This document shows positions 1-11,740 of a stretch of DNA of 64,000 bases, in pieces. This stretch comes from Phalacrocorax aristotelis (Eukaryota > Chordata > Aves > Suliformes > Phalacrocoracidae). A program made the translations under genes and the position numbers. The notes beneath the pieces were generated by a model. The model was not told where the DNA came from. It did no database searches and worked only from the letters and a program-made list of their open reading frames with translations. How positions within the stretch are numbered: position 1 is the stretch's first letter; each line of letters begins with the position of its first letter. The stretch lies in the NCBI RefSeq assembly GCF_949628215.1, contig NC_134276.1, forward strand, positions 58,383,733-58,447,732. Reading direction: 5' to 3'.

Positions 1-334
1 CACGTTAACCTGCAAATTAACAAATACTTGATACAAACCTGTAAATGGGATGAATACAGCTAATTACTGGCTCTTGGCTGAGATCACACACAGCGTAGCC
101 AAATAACTTTGGTGATAAAGAGCTGGTCCCCAAAAACCTTCTCTGAAGGAATACAGAAGTGCTCCTTCCACAGATGCAGAGTATGATGTTGGGATGAACC
201 AGGGCCTGGTAGCACAGGCACTGCTCTAACTCAACTTTTATTACTGAAGTGGCACAACTGAGCAATCAAGACTCCCCTGAAAATCTTACCCTAAGCCTAA
301 AATGCACTTTGTAAAAGCTCTGGGCTGGGAACTG
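1..334. other. intergenic, nothing recognised
   Basis: No coding signature, RNA gene or repeat was recognised at this left edge. The one open frame here (minus strand, about 80 codons) has no recognisable protein features. Confidence 0.5.
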
Positions 335-478
335 ATCTCTTCCCTGCTTGGCTGCTAATTTGCTTTGTGACCAGAGGCAAATCACTTAACTCCACTGTGC
401 CTCAGTTTCATCACCTGTAAAATAGGGGTGATATATAAATACCTCAGAGCTGCTTACTAGCAGAAAGGTAAATGTGAG
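335..478 (+). repeat. MIR-type SINE fragment
   Basis: The segment reads as the sense strand of the MIR core and 3' part. A 'tgtgacc...gcaaatcactta' block (positions 366-389) is followed by 'tgcctcagtttcatcacctg' (398-417) and then 'taaaataggggtga'. That order and spacing are typical of MIR elements. The 5' tRNA-derived head is not recognisable. MIR copies are ancient in amniotes, and the divergence seen here fits that age. Confidence 0.8.
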
Positions 479-3400
479 GAAACTCCTGTAGGCAGGTGCT
501 GCTGCCTTGTCTGTTGAGATAACTTCCCGTTGATAAAAAGCATCATGAAGTGAAGAGAAAAGGGAATTTTCAAAAAGATTTATTGCTTCAAATTGTTGCA
601 CAGTGCATTTGTATGCCACTGTCTGCTAGGTCTTCTTCATTATTGCTGAGGCCACAAGCGATTGGGCCAGCCTGGCTCACTCAGTGGAAAATTGCCCCTT
701 TGGGAACATTTGGGGTTGGAAATAAATCCACCCATAATACTTCCCTGCTTTGTGCTAAGTCACCTCCTTTTTGCCCAGCTTAACAGATCTGTAACAAGGA
801 CAGAGCAAAAGGCTTTACCTTGGATGCCCTTTGAGTAATACCCAGAGAAGGTGCTTTCTAGCCCTGTCAGCTGCAAGTCCAGGGCATCACTTTGCAGAGT
901 GGCTGGCACCATGAAAGTCCTTGAAAGCTGGAGGAGAGATGTGACAATATCTCAGGGCACTCTTGCAGTAAAACCAAAATACCTTGTCGCAGATCCACTC
1001 ACAAAATACAGATTCTGCCAGATGCACGGGAATTGTCTTGAAAGTGCCCTGGGATGCAGCCAACTAACTCATGCCGATCAGGGGCAAATGAGAACCACAA
1101 AGATTTTAGCAGAACTGTTATAATGGACAGAATTAATTTCCTAATAATTTTTCCAAAAGCTGATAGGTCTTGAGCAACAGGCTGGATGTGGTGAAGGGAG
1201 AAAAAAGGACTGAGTAACCTGGTATCACATTTGCTAGCTTGGGTAGCAGGGAGCATGCTGTAAATACAACTGTATTTAATGAAAACATGTGAAGGAAGCT
1301 GTTTCCAGGAACTATACCTTCTACCTTGCTTTATTAGGACCCAGTATGGCATTGTCTGTCTGTGCACAAAGTTGTATTTCTTTCTTTTTTTGCCTTCTTT
1401 CACTATTTTACAAAGTAAAAGGAAATCCATAAAGTAATTTGGAAAAACACATCTTTCCCTTTTTCTCAAAAAAATCCAGAAGCGCAGAACTTTGTTTTGC
1501 TTGTAACAGCGGAGAACATCACCAGTACTGTAACTTCCAGGCCACTGCCTCTCTTTTGGTTTAGAAATCAGTGATATCAACATTTTAGGGGATACAAGAA
1601 ACCAAGAAACCAAGAAGAGATTTAGAAGATAAAATACCTTTTAATTCAAATGCCTTTTAAGGTTCTAGCAATGATGAATTGAACATACTCTGCATTATAC
1701 TTGCCTGCAGCAGCCCTGAAAAATCATGTTCCCTCTTTTAAGAAATTAGCACTTGAGCTTTAAATTTTACTTTAGAAAGAGACTCAGCCCAGTGTTTACC
1801 ATCTTCACTTTTTCTCCTTCCTGGCCCCAAAGTCCAGCTCTGGCTAAAAGCAGGAATATTTTTTTTTCTCCTGCTTTAGAAGGCACCTGACTCACTCTGC
1901 TCTCCACTGCAGCAACCAGTAGGCTCAGCACCGAGTCAGCAAGACACCTTAGTCAAAAGTACTGCTCTTTTTTAGTAGCTATTCAGAAAACAGGCCACTT
2001 TCTTTAGGATAAACTTTTTTCCCTCTCCTAGACTTGATTGTGTGGCCCTTACATTGAAGTGGCATCAGCTGGCACTGCTGAATGTCTCTACTTTCACAAA
2101 ATGCAAGGGAGCTGTGAGGGAACACAGAAAGTATTTTACTTTACATCTCCTTTTCTGCTGGCAGGGAAAGGCAAATACAGTTTGGGGCTGGTAGGAGTTG
2201 AATAGCCATGTGTTCATTTGTTTTCTGCTGCTTTAAAGTTTAGGTTCACTCAACCTGCATTTTCAGAGTACAAAATAACGACAGATGGAAGCAGTCATTC
2301 AACATTTATTCTGCTCATTTAGCCTTATCAGCAAGATGACAACATCTATCTGAGGTCTAAAGGACTCAGTGGTGAGGCTGGCACTACTCTCTGCGGTTAC
2401 ACTGTACAGCTAATGCAGCAGCATCCCGATGGCGCATGCCGTAACATCAGGATAGAGTTGCAGCCTTGTCTCACACCAGTATCCAACACAGACCTTGTAA
2501 GAGTAGACTGTTCTCAAGGTATTTTAGCTTTTCTCTCTACTAGCTGTTTACCAAGCTATTCATTTTGATGCTACACACAGTCTGCATCACACTCCCTTCT
2601 TAGGTGTTTGGTACGACACAGAACTGCTTGAAAGGTAGCTAGATGCAGCCAGATTAGGACAGATTCTGTGAATTTTTTTTTATGCAGAACATTACAGTCA
2701 GCATTTTTGCTCTCTGGGAAGTTTGAGTACGAGAAGGGCCTTTTGCTTTCACTTCTTATGGGAGGGTATGATTTGGGGAGAAAAAGAAAAAAATTGCTGA
2801 TTGCCTTTCCTGACAATTAAGGGTAGAAAACAGCTCTGCTGCAATCTGTGACAGTATGTGAGTCCCTGTGAAGAATGAGGTTCAACATGACTACAAAAGC
2901 AGTCAGCAATTCCAGAATTTCATCTTTAGTATCATCAGGCTTGGCATTCCCCTGAGAGATGTGAACCCCGTTTACCTTGCGAAGTTATTCTCTTGGCTCC
3001 TCTGTGGTCCCAGGGAGGGCGCAGCTTGCTGGTAGGTACCTGAGTTGACATGACTGTCTCTGCAAGCAAACCTAGTGGAGACTTTTGTCAGAAGCCTGGT
3101 TACTGGAGCATAACTATGCTGTGAATTAGCCTTCAATAGCGTAGTAATTTATGTAGCTGTGTTGTCACACTGTATATACAGAGCTTGGAAAGTGTCTCCT
3201 GTTTGCTGCAATTGAAGCACTTATCCTTGTTTCAGCAGTAAACTTAACAGCCACTAAAAATAGAAGCTATCGAGATGTCACCATAAGCAAAAGGAATGAG
3301 TCACATGAGATAATGATCTCTCAGTCCTGCAGAGCACCGGAGCAGTCCTCGAATGCTTTAAAAATGCCTGCACTATGATTGAGCTTTTTTCCTTTTCCAG

Positions 3401-4509
3401 ATCCAGCCATGATACTGGAAGACATTACTGCCCTTCTTACGGAGGTTCTTGCCCCACCAGCAAACTATAGCTCCTAGGAGCATTCCCTAATTTACTTCAG
3501 CACTTTAAGTCAGCTAGTTTAGCCCAAACTAAATGAAGACAGGTGGTGGATAAGCAGATGAGATAGGACGAAGGCAACCAAACAACAGCTATGTAAGGAA
3601 AGAGGAGTAGGCAAAAAGATAGCCCCTCTCCAAGTCACTGAAACTGTGGGACTGTCACTCTTGCTGTCAGAGATGGGAAGCCATGAACACTTCCATTTCA
3701 CACTTTTTACCTTCAGCTGCTCCATTTTATATTTTATGTGTAGTCATATTTTAAGAGCTTCTGTTCGTGTGTGATAAGCTCAGCTTGGGCTTGAGAAGGA
3801 AGAGCTTCTGAGAACAAGAATTAAAAATGCTCTGAGAGAGGAAAAAAAGATAATTTTAAATCCACTTTTTCAGATGTGTATGTATAAGTGGTAGACACGT
3901 CTTCTGCTTTCACTTATGTGGAAGAGGGAAAGAATTCATGCAGTTTGTTTGTACTTTTTGCCCATTTTGGAGAGCTGGGATGTTATGAATCTAGGTCAGA
4001 AAATATGTGTGTCATGTGAATTGTCTTGTGTATTGTGCAACTTGTAGATTTGAATCAAACATATATGTGAAAACAGGTAGCTTGACCAGGAATGATCACC
4101 ATCTAGTGGCAACCTGTTAAATTTAGACTTTGACAGCAACATAGAAAAGGACAATAAAACAGAAAACAGGTCAAAAGGCTGGTGGTACTGCTTTGAAAAG
4201 ATGTATCTGATGGCTGAGCCTTTACCAAATAATGTATTTAAAATAGCCACGGGCATGTTAAAACACTATGGTGTCATCGTTTGTCCTATGTAGGTGCAGT
4301 ACCCATGCAGCGCTGACTGTGTGCGGGCTGCCCACGGGGTGCAGTGCTAACCCATGGCGGGCGCCTGGGCTTTGCAAGCAGCGTGCTGGCTGCCGCCAGC
4401 CAGCCACCTGCCGGAGGCCTCCCAGAGCCACAGCAGCACCACTGGATGAGCTCTGGTGCCAGGGATGCTCCCAGGCACCACTTGTTTCACTAGCACCAAT
4501 CTTGCTAGC
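479..4509. other. intergenic, no gene recognised
   Basis: About 4 kb with no recognised gene or repeat. The longest open frame (minus, 999-1613, 204 codons) has no domain, signal peptide or biased composition that I recognise, and I treat it as chance. A GC-richer patch at 4290-4480 is open on both strands, as expected for GC-rich DNA with few stop codons. Confidence 0.5.
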
Positions 4510-5965
4510 AATGTATGCATAATTGCAGAGCCTCACGGCCAAAAAGGACCTCCTGAGGTCAGGCAGGCTTATGTCTCTCTTGCTAAGCACCTGGCTAGCC
4601 TGCTCCTAGGGACACCCAGCAGTGGAGACTCCTCCTGTCCTTTCCAGTGCTTCATCACCCGTCCTGAGAGAAGGTATGTCCTGATATCCACCCTTGAGGG
4701 GCTGTAAGACCATTTGGTTTTCTGTCCAGTTCCTTCCCCTTTGGTTGTTTCTCTGAGTGCTCTTGCCATGCTCCTCTCATCTATGTCTTCCCTGAAGGGC
4801 AGCATGGTGCTCCAGCTGAGAGGGTAACAAGGCAGCAAAGGGTGTAAGGGCTGCTACACAACTCTCACACGGGATATTCTTATTCATTCATCCCAGCATG
4901 GCCTCTGCCCTTTTTGCCACAGCAAACACTGTCAGCCCACTGAAACTGTCGGCTCCTGTCCAGCTTATGACTCAGAGCAACCACAGATCTTTCTCTGCCA
5001 AACTGCTACCTAAATATTTTTCTCTCCTTTTGTGTTTGCACAGTTCATTATTTCTACTTAAACATAGTACTTTGCACCTGTCATGCCTAATAGCACCCTG
5101 TGCGTTTTCCGACCCTAGCTGCAATTTGTCAACATAATTTTGTCCTCTCAGCTTCATGTCATGTGCAAATATAATAACCAGACTTTACGTCATCATTCAA
5201 TTTGTTAATGAAAACACTAAATATCCCTAAACCCAGGACAGACTGGTCAAATGCCCACTTAGTGGCTCCCCCTACTGTGATAGTAAATTACTAATATCTC
5301 CACTCTGAGCACAGATCTATAATCAGCATAAATAGTTTCCTCCAGACTGTTTCCTTAGCTTACACACTTCTTCTGGAGTCAAGATATATTACATCATCTT
5401 CTTTTCCTTCAAGTACAAGCCTGTTCATTTGTTGTAGTAGGAAATAAGAATGATCTGGGATTATATGTAGCTGATAGATCCATACTGGCTGGTTGTCACC
5501 TGTATTCCTCTTCTGTAGATTCATCATCTGATTGTTTGTTTCAGTATTTTTATGAGATGGATATTATTGTGACTGCTAATTCCTTGTTCCTCCATTTTTT
5601 TCCATATATATATCTCCTTAGATATATCTATCTATCTCCTTGTGTGTGTGTATCTATATATCTATATCTATATCTATATCTCCTTGCATTCACCATGTAT
5701 GCCCTCTGGTACTCCTCCCATTCTTCCCTAGGCCAGCTCTGAGATTTCACCATTCAGTTCCTTAGTACCCTATGCTGAAGTTTATTGGGTCCATCTCATT
5801 TGAAAACATCAGATTTATCTAGATGCTTTCCAAGTACGCAATTCGGCACTTTCGGCAGCCATGACAATATCTGCTGCATTTTGCTCAGGCTGTAATAAAC
5901 TAAGCACTACATCAGTGACAACACTGAAATCAATGGAAGTTGTTCTCACGTCCAAACATCTTTCT
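4510..5965 (-). mobile_element. old CR1/L3-type LINE fragment, antisense
   Basis: Read on the plus strand, this is the reverse complement of a CR1/L3 LINE, from its 3' end into the reverse-transcriptase (RT) region. At 4512-4570 is the 3' UTR type of text ('cacggccaaaaaggacctcc'). The tract giving 'gagactcc...ccagtgcttcatcac' follows at 4625-4660. At 5110-5240 is the block with 'gcttcatgtcatgtgcaaat' and 'ttaatgaaaacactaaat'. The block with 'catactggctgg' is at about 5480, and 'ctctgagatttcaccattca' is at about 5737-5756. No open frame survives. The order is consistent with one element split by a local microsatellite, but two adjacent copies cannot be excluded. The boundaries are approximate. 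Confidence 0.68.
5602..5683. repeat. TATC/TA/TG microsatellite
   Basis: Compound simple repeat of TA, TATC, TG and TATATC units, lying inside the old LINE fragment. It is imperfect, so probably only moderately length-variable. Confidence 0.85.
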
Positions 5966-6233
5966 GCGATTCTGTAATCAACTGCAAAGCCTGAAGTGAG
6001 AGAACTCTGTGAGTCTCAAATGTCTTTGGAAACAGTCTGGTCAGATGGTTTTAAATTCCACCTTTGAGGTGGCTTACAATCTTTTCCTTTCACTCTCTGT
6101 TCTTTGGTTGCTAAGAGAGGTATACATAAACCTGCTCCTGAGACAGCTTTTTGACAAGTGGTCTACTGCAGGGAGAGGGAGAAGCCAGCTGCAATTCTTG
6201 CTACCATATCAACACACCTGTCTTTGCGCGAGC

Positions 6234-7288
6234 TTACAGCACCAAAGCCATCCCAGGTTTGCTGGGATTCCTCCATAACTTTAATTCAGTTTCTGACTTG
6301 GTCAGGTAATTATTCCTCCCAGGCTGCTGGTCGTATTTGCTCCACTTACACCTTGAAAGAGAGAGGATGGCCTGCTGGAAGTTACCTGCGATCACAACAC
6401 AGAGTAGTGGGTTGCCGTGTGTGTTGAGTGCAGCCAGTGGCTGAGAGATGATATAGGCAGAGTGGATTTGCTTCTCCATGTGACAGCTGACTAGACACAA
6501 CTGTAGTTCAACCCGAGCCACCCAGAAGACATGGAAGGGGAGGAAGCACATACAGAAGACCACCAAGAGGACAACAGCAAGTCTGTGAGCCTTTCGTCTG
6601 TAGCAAGCCCATGTATGGGGCCTGGTAGCCAAGGTGTAAATAATGAGCACGTAGCACAGAGTCACCGTCAGCAAGGGCAAGAAGGTGGCCAGGCTGGCCA
6701 GCAGACAGTTATACCACCTGATTGTGCCCAGGTTTTCAGTGCTTGTAAGGTTGAGGCATAAGGATCTGGTTTGTGCCTCTTTTGAGAAGATCAAGAAGTT
6801 GACGGGGCTGACAGCTGCCAATGAGATCACCCAAATGGCTGCGCAAGCCACCACTGTCCACTGCTTCCTCTGGATGTGGAAGAACTTCAGAAGATGGACA
6901 ACCACCTTGTAGTGGAAGGTGCTGAGGCAGGTGAGGAAGAGGATGCTGCTGTATAAGTTGAAGTGGAAGCTGAAACAGTTGAACATGCACATGAATTTGC
7001 CAAAGATCCAGTGCTCCCTGCTGTCATACTAGTATATCAGGAAGGGAAGGCTGGTGAGGTAGAGCAGGTCTACATGATGGTGGTGCGGCTCTTCCAAAGC
7101 CTCATCTTGAAGCTGTAAACGCAAATCACAATGATGTTTCCCGGGAAGCCCAACAGGAAGATGATGCTGTATGACATGGGGAGGTACGAAGTCTTCAGAC
7201 TGACTTGCACATCGGTGCAGTTGGGAAAATCACCTTCAGTGTCTTGCCAGGTGGTGGGGTTGACTAAGTCATCATTTGTTGTGTTCAT
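6234..7288 (-). pseudogene. OXGR1: OXGR1-like G-protein-coupled receptor, frameshifted and nonsense-mutated
   Basis: Intact OXGR1 is a plasma-membrane class A receptor for 2-oxoglutarate, also reported to respond to leukotriene E4. The ATG is at 7288-7286. The first 72 codons carry an N-terminal NCT glycosylation site, TM1 with 'FLLGFPGN' and the first intracellular loop 'RLWKSRTTIM', then hit TAG at 7072-7070. The rest continues in another frame from 7070 to a stop at 6234. It includes 'DLLYLTSLPFLI', 'FSFHFNLYSSILFLTC', the ECL2 cysteine in 'SLCLNLTS', 'CFLPFH' in TM6 and 'PLAALN' in TM7. Against human OXGR1 as I remember it, about six residues (16 nt) are deleted at 7073-7070. A further TAG lies at 7031-7029. 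Arg3.50, Arg3.29, Arg6.55 and Arg7.39 are all replaced. The C-terminus is about 20 residues longer than in human. The text matches OXGR1 better than SUCNR1 or P2Y receptors. A sequencing error could explain one lesion, but hardly all of them. Confidence 0.85.
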
Positions 7289-7302
7289 GTTTCTTCCTTA
7301 GT

Positions 7303-7322
7303 GCTTAAGGAAGAGAGAAATG
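7303..7322 (-). other. possible 3' splice site upstream of the OXGR1 start
   Basis: On the minus strand a pyrimidine run ('tttctctcttcctta') ends in AG at 7305-7304, 15 bases before the ATG. The OXGR1 coding sequence is a single exon preceded by non-coding exons in mammals, so an acceptor here fits. This is inference from one short motif. Confidence 0.35.
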
Positions 7323-9239
7323 CTTAGTGTTCACTGACAGATAAGACCAGGTTTTTTCTTTCAACTTCCCATCAGTGCCACTGCTTAAGTGCCATTAGTG
7401 AATAAGGAAAGGTTTTGCTGCTTTGATGAGGACTGATCCTGAGCTAAAGGCCTTTTATCGTATCTATATGGAGATACATACAATTCTATTTTAAAATATG
7501 TATTTTCAGGGAAGGGTCTGCACAGGCACAATGAAGCTGTAATAGAAAGGATTGCCAGCCCCACAGTGTGTGATGTGTGTCCCCTGGTGTATAAAGTTCA
7601 CCTTCATCCCTCATCAGGAGTCAAGTGGAGGAGGACAGACTAGTTGTGTTGCACTGCTGACCAAAAGTATGGAGAGGAATGTCCAGAACCAAACTGCTCC
7701 GTAAATGGCATTTGCTTCCTTGTTAATTAAGTGGAAAACAGGGCAGATGTTGAAATGTTTTAATACACTTTTTGATGCTGGAGTTGGTTAACATTTTTCC
7801 CCCCGACCCTTGGAAAAAACTGATACAGGAATATTTCATTCTTTTAGTCCATTAACAAGATTGATGCTGCAAAGAAATAGGTTATTTTTAGACTTTTCAT
7901 TAGCTACAAATTTCTATCCCTGTAAAATTTTTAAACGGTCTTTTGCTTAGACAGTAGTCATAGATAGTAGTTTTCTGAAATATCAGAATAAATTCCTCCA
8001 ACTTTGCAAAGCAGCCATTTGCAAGATACAATACGGGAGCTGAGCAGGAGTCAACGGAAGTAAAGGTAGCCCAGTACATAGTCTCTACAAGAGAAAACAT
8101 GGGCCCACTGAAGCACATGGCAAATAACTGCTAATGTTGCATCCAGTAAGTGCATTTGTGTGAATGCCTTTCTTTTAAAATAAATGTTTTGGTGGAAAAA
8201 AAGAAAAGAAATCTCTAGCATATTTTTTCTGGAGGAATGCAGCTTCTTACAGGAGGATGCCTGTCCTCAAATTACTGTGGCCTGGATCGGTTAAAATGGA
8301 TCCTACTGAATCATCACTTCAATTCCTTGTTCCATTCTGAATTTTCTTTATGTAGCTTCTACCTTCACTCACCTGTGAGATCTTGCAGAGACAGGCTGCA
8401 GGATTTGAATTCGAATTTGTGTAGAACATTTGGTTCAAACATATTTAAAACACTTTGAAAACTGAAGCTAGAGCTTGAGAAAATGCATGCTAAACACTGG
8501 CATTTATTTTTAAAGAGCAAACCAGCTTCAAACCTCTTCTCATGGTTGGGGATGGTGCAGGGGATGGTTTAGATAAATCCAGTGGCTCTAATTCAGTTAA
8601 GTAATGCAGCAATCCCGTTTTCCCCAAACAAATTTGAAGCCTCTGGCATGGCTAATGGTTAACCAGGTTAATAGCAAAGGCCCCATCCTGCAGCAGCAGG
8701 TCACAGCATGCTGTCTGCTGCTGGAAGCACCTGGGCTGTACACACCGTGGTGTTTACAGTGCACAGCTATCAAGCGAGCTGAAGGGCACGGCTGGGTGCT
8801 GTTCCCTGCACCACTTTCTTTGTGGTTTTGTAGGACTATAATTTTGTCAGCAGCCTTTTTCCCACCAACCAGCATGCTGCTGCAGCAAACCTACAGGGGC
8901 TGAGAGCAAATACCTAAGATCACCGAAGAGCGTGGCAGTGGCACTCAGCCACAGCAGTCCCTACTGATGGCTACACACTCTCAGGTGCTTTCGGCGCCAT
9001 CCCCTTTGCTATCGGTGGGGTATCTGATAGGGCTGGGTTTGGGTCGGGGAACATGGGACTCCCTCACAGGCCAGGCCACCCTCAAGCCCAGTGCTGGTTA
9101 AGGAAACCTGAGGTGGGGACAAGTTTTGCAAGAAAAGCACATGGGTGTGCGGGTCTTGGTCCTGAACTCCCCTAAGCTTACGTCCAACCTAACAATTTAC
9201 TACAGGGACCAAAGAAAGGAGACAGCGAGTCTTTGCTGT
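7323..9239. other. intergenic, nothing recognised
   Basis: Flank on the 5' side of the receptor pseudogene. No upstream exon, promoter motif or repeat was recognised. The GC-richer part at 8640-8880 is open on both strands without a protein signature. Confidence 0.45.
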
Positions 9240-9720
9240 TGGCCTTATTATTTTGCTGTCTGAATTACAAATAGAATTTAGACAAAACTTAAATCTAATT
9301 AAAGAAGAGTTTGTACTGTGGCAGATTTTATCACACTAAGTAATTGGCCATAATAGGACTTCTGCAGCCCAAGCTGAGGGCAAATGATATATGCTGTAGA
9401 CACATAATGAACTTTAAATAAATTACCCAAGAGCAGAACTCATAATAAAAGGGAACTAGATTATTGAAATAGAAACCCTCTTTAAGTCTTAACAGTGGAG
9501 TCACTGCTCTATTACATGGTATTCTTTACTGTAACCAATTGATTGGAGCCACTTTAAAAAATGTTGTGATTGCATGTCTTTAATTGCAGTCACGTATAAG
9601 GGAAACTTGTCTGCTCCTGCATTGTGATAATTTAATTAAAGCCTGCTGGAAATAAAAGCCAAATGGCTGCAGCCATGGCAAAGTAACCTAATGCCTGTAA
9701 TTGGACTATATTTCACACAG
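9240..9720. promoter_or_regulatory. candidate conserved non-coding element
   Basis: This is an AT-rich, low-repeat stretch with clustered homeodomain-type TAAT/ATTA cores: 'aatctaatta' near 9292, 'ttaattgcag' near 9580 and 'tttaattaaa' near 9631. Two facing CCAAT boxes lie at 9535-9546 ('ccaattgattgg'). There is no coding frame or repeat signature. Such texture is common in vertebrate developmental enhancers, but conservation was not tested. Confidence 0.25.
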
Positions 9721-11222
9721 ATGTGTTGCTGAATAAATTAAATAAGATTTGGCTTGCAGTGTTTGACTCTTCCACTGGCTCAGATGTAAGAGATGCAAAT
9801 GATATATTTAGGGATGAAGATGTGAGTCCTCCTTCCCTTACTCTTTGTAATTCAGGGAGGTATCTCCATGCAGAAACAGTATGTGTATTTAGTGTATTAG
9901 ATGCATCTCAGATAAATTTAATTTGTTCCATTCTTCCATTGTCCTTTAACCCTTTGCTTATTTCTCTCTGCTTCACCCTGCCTCTATATTCACACCTTTA
10001 AATCAAAATATGCATTTTACCTGTAAACATTGGTGCTGTCTTCTCTCCTCTTCATAGCTGGTTCCTTAAATACCCTTACTCCAGAGTTTGCTTTTAAATT
10101 CCACAGGCTTGTGCAGTGAGACTGTCTGGGAAAGCTGTAACAGCCCCCCATGGGGCTACTGGGCAGGTTGCAGGAATGCTCTGCCTCTGTTTCCCGGTCT
10201 CTGCCGGAAAAAGGCAGCGTGGGCTCCATGATGCTGAGCAAAAGCTGCTCTGACCCCTCTCGCCTTCTTGTGGACTGGCTGTCATATCCCCAGTGGCAGG
10301 GCTGTGCTGGTGTCGGCTGTCCTCCTGTCTAGCTTCTACCGCCTGTGTGGGACATGGGGACCTGCCCTGTATGGCTCGCAAAATCGTCTGGGACTGCCTA
10401 TAACCTGTCCAGTTTGGCTGAAGCGGTTTGTTACGGACACCTCCAGCCCTCGGCGAGGGAGGCAGGCCAGCGGCACCGTAGTGCCTGCCTGAAGGAATAT
10501 CTGCTCCCCAGGTCCCAGAGCACAGAATAGGAGAGGTGGAAGGTGCAAGGAGAGCAGGGTTTCAAACTGGCAGGAGCTGCCCAGCAGACGGTTTGGTGGG
10601 TGCTGGGGACTGAGATCAAACCCTTGCCTCTCAAGGAGGGCAAAGGTACCCATGTTCTCCAAACCAGGAGCTTGATGGGGCCACCTGCCCCTCCTGCAGG
10701 GTGGGACTGGGCTCTCAGGAGAGCAGGGATTGGTCAACTGGGGCACAAGCAGCGTCTTGTGGCTGGGAGGGGTATCTAAGACCATGTGCTTGTGAGGGCA
10801 ACCTGGCTGGAGGATGGCTTTGCTGGAGAAGGGGATTGCATGACTGCCAGACAACTATCCTGACCATACATTATGGGTAATATGCTTTTCTGCTGGTATG
10901 ACTTGTCCAGAGGTCAGAGTGAAGAAGCCTAAGGAAGGAAGTCAAACTATGTGCTCTTTCTGCATATGATTTGAAAAAATACCCAGTCTGCTGTGTGATC
11001 TGAGTCATTTTACAGTTCCCAGATATCCAGGCAGTAAAGCAGAAGACAGACCAGCACTTCTTTGAATGTGATGGCCAACCCTCAAGAGGCGCTAACAGAA
11101 ATCTCTCTGGAGAGGGAAGAAAGGCACAGGCACCTTCTGGGGTGCCCCACAACAGGGGGGTTACTTTCTTTGCACAGTGAACTGTGAGGATCATGGGCCC
11201 ACCCAGAGGTGCCAGGGTAATT
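9721..11222. other. intergenic with a GC-rich block
   Basis: The sequence becomes GC-rich at 10150-10850. It is open on both strands there, including a 172-codon minus frame at 10336-10854 rich in Pro, Ser and Leu. Overlapping open frames on both strands point to base composition rather than coding. No domain was recognised. Confidence 0.45.
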
Positions 11223-11740
11223 ATAGAATCATAGAATTGTTAAGGTTGGAAAAGACCTCTAGGATCGTCAAGTCCGACCGTCAACCCAACACCACCATGC
11301 CTCCTAAACCATGCCCTGAAGTGCCATGTCTACATGTTTTTTGAACACCTCCAGGCATGGTGACCCCACCACCTCTCTGGGCAGCCTGTTCCAATGCCTG
11401 ACCACTCTTTCAGTCAAGAAAATTTTCATAATGTCCAATCTAAACCTCCCCTGATGCAGCTTAAAGCCATTTCTTCTTGTTCGGTCACTGGTAACTAGGG
11501 AGAAGAGACCAACCCCCACCTCACTACAACCTCCTTTCAGGTAGTTGTAGAGACCGATAAGGTCTCCCTTCAGCCTCCTCTTCTCCAGACCTGCTCTCCA
11601 GACCCTTCACCAGCTTCCTTGCCCTTCTGCAGACATGATGCAGCAATTCATTGTCCTTCTTGTCCTGAGGGGCCCAAAATTGAACACAATATTCAAGGTG
11701 TGGCCTCACCAGTGCCGAGTACTGGGGCATAATCACACAT
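11223..11740 (-). mobile_element. CR1 LINE, 3' end with RT C-terminal remnants
   Basis: The plus strand begins with the reverse complement of the CR1 3' tail ('atagaatcatagaattgtt'). The minus strand encodes the end of the CR1 RT protein in two frames: 11736-11524 contains '[18 protein letters not shown]', and 11519-11304 contains '[14 protein letters not shown]'. The frame break near 11520-11600 shows it is dead. It is severely 5'-truncated, as most CR1 copies are. Confidence 0.93.

Noticed and set aside
999..1613. 204-codon minus-strand open frame
   Set aside because: No domain, signal peptide, repeat homology or protein-like composition is recognised. One frame of this length in 64 kb on two strands is plausible by chance.
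10336..10854. 172-codon minus-strand open frame, Pro/Leu-rich
   Set aside because: It lies in GC-rich DNA with open frames on both strands, so stop scarcity explains it.
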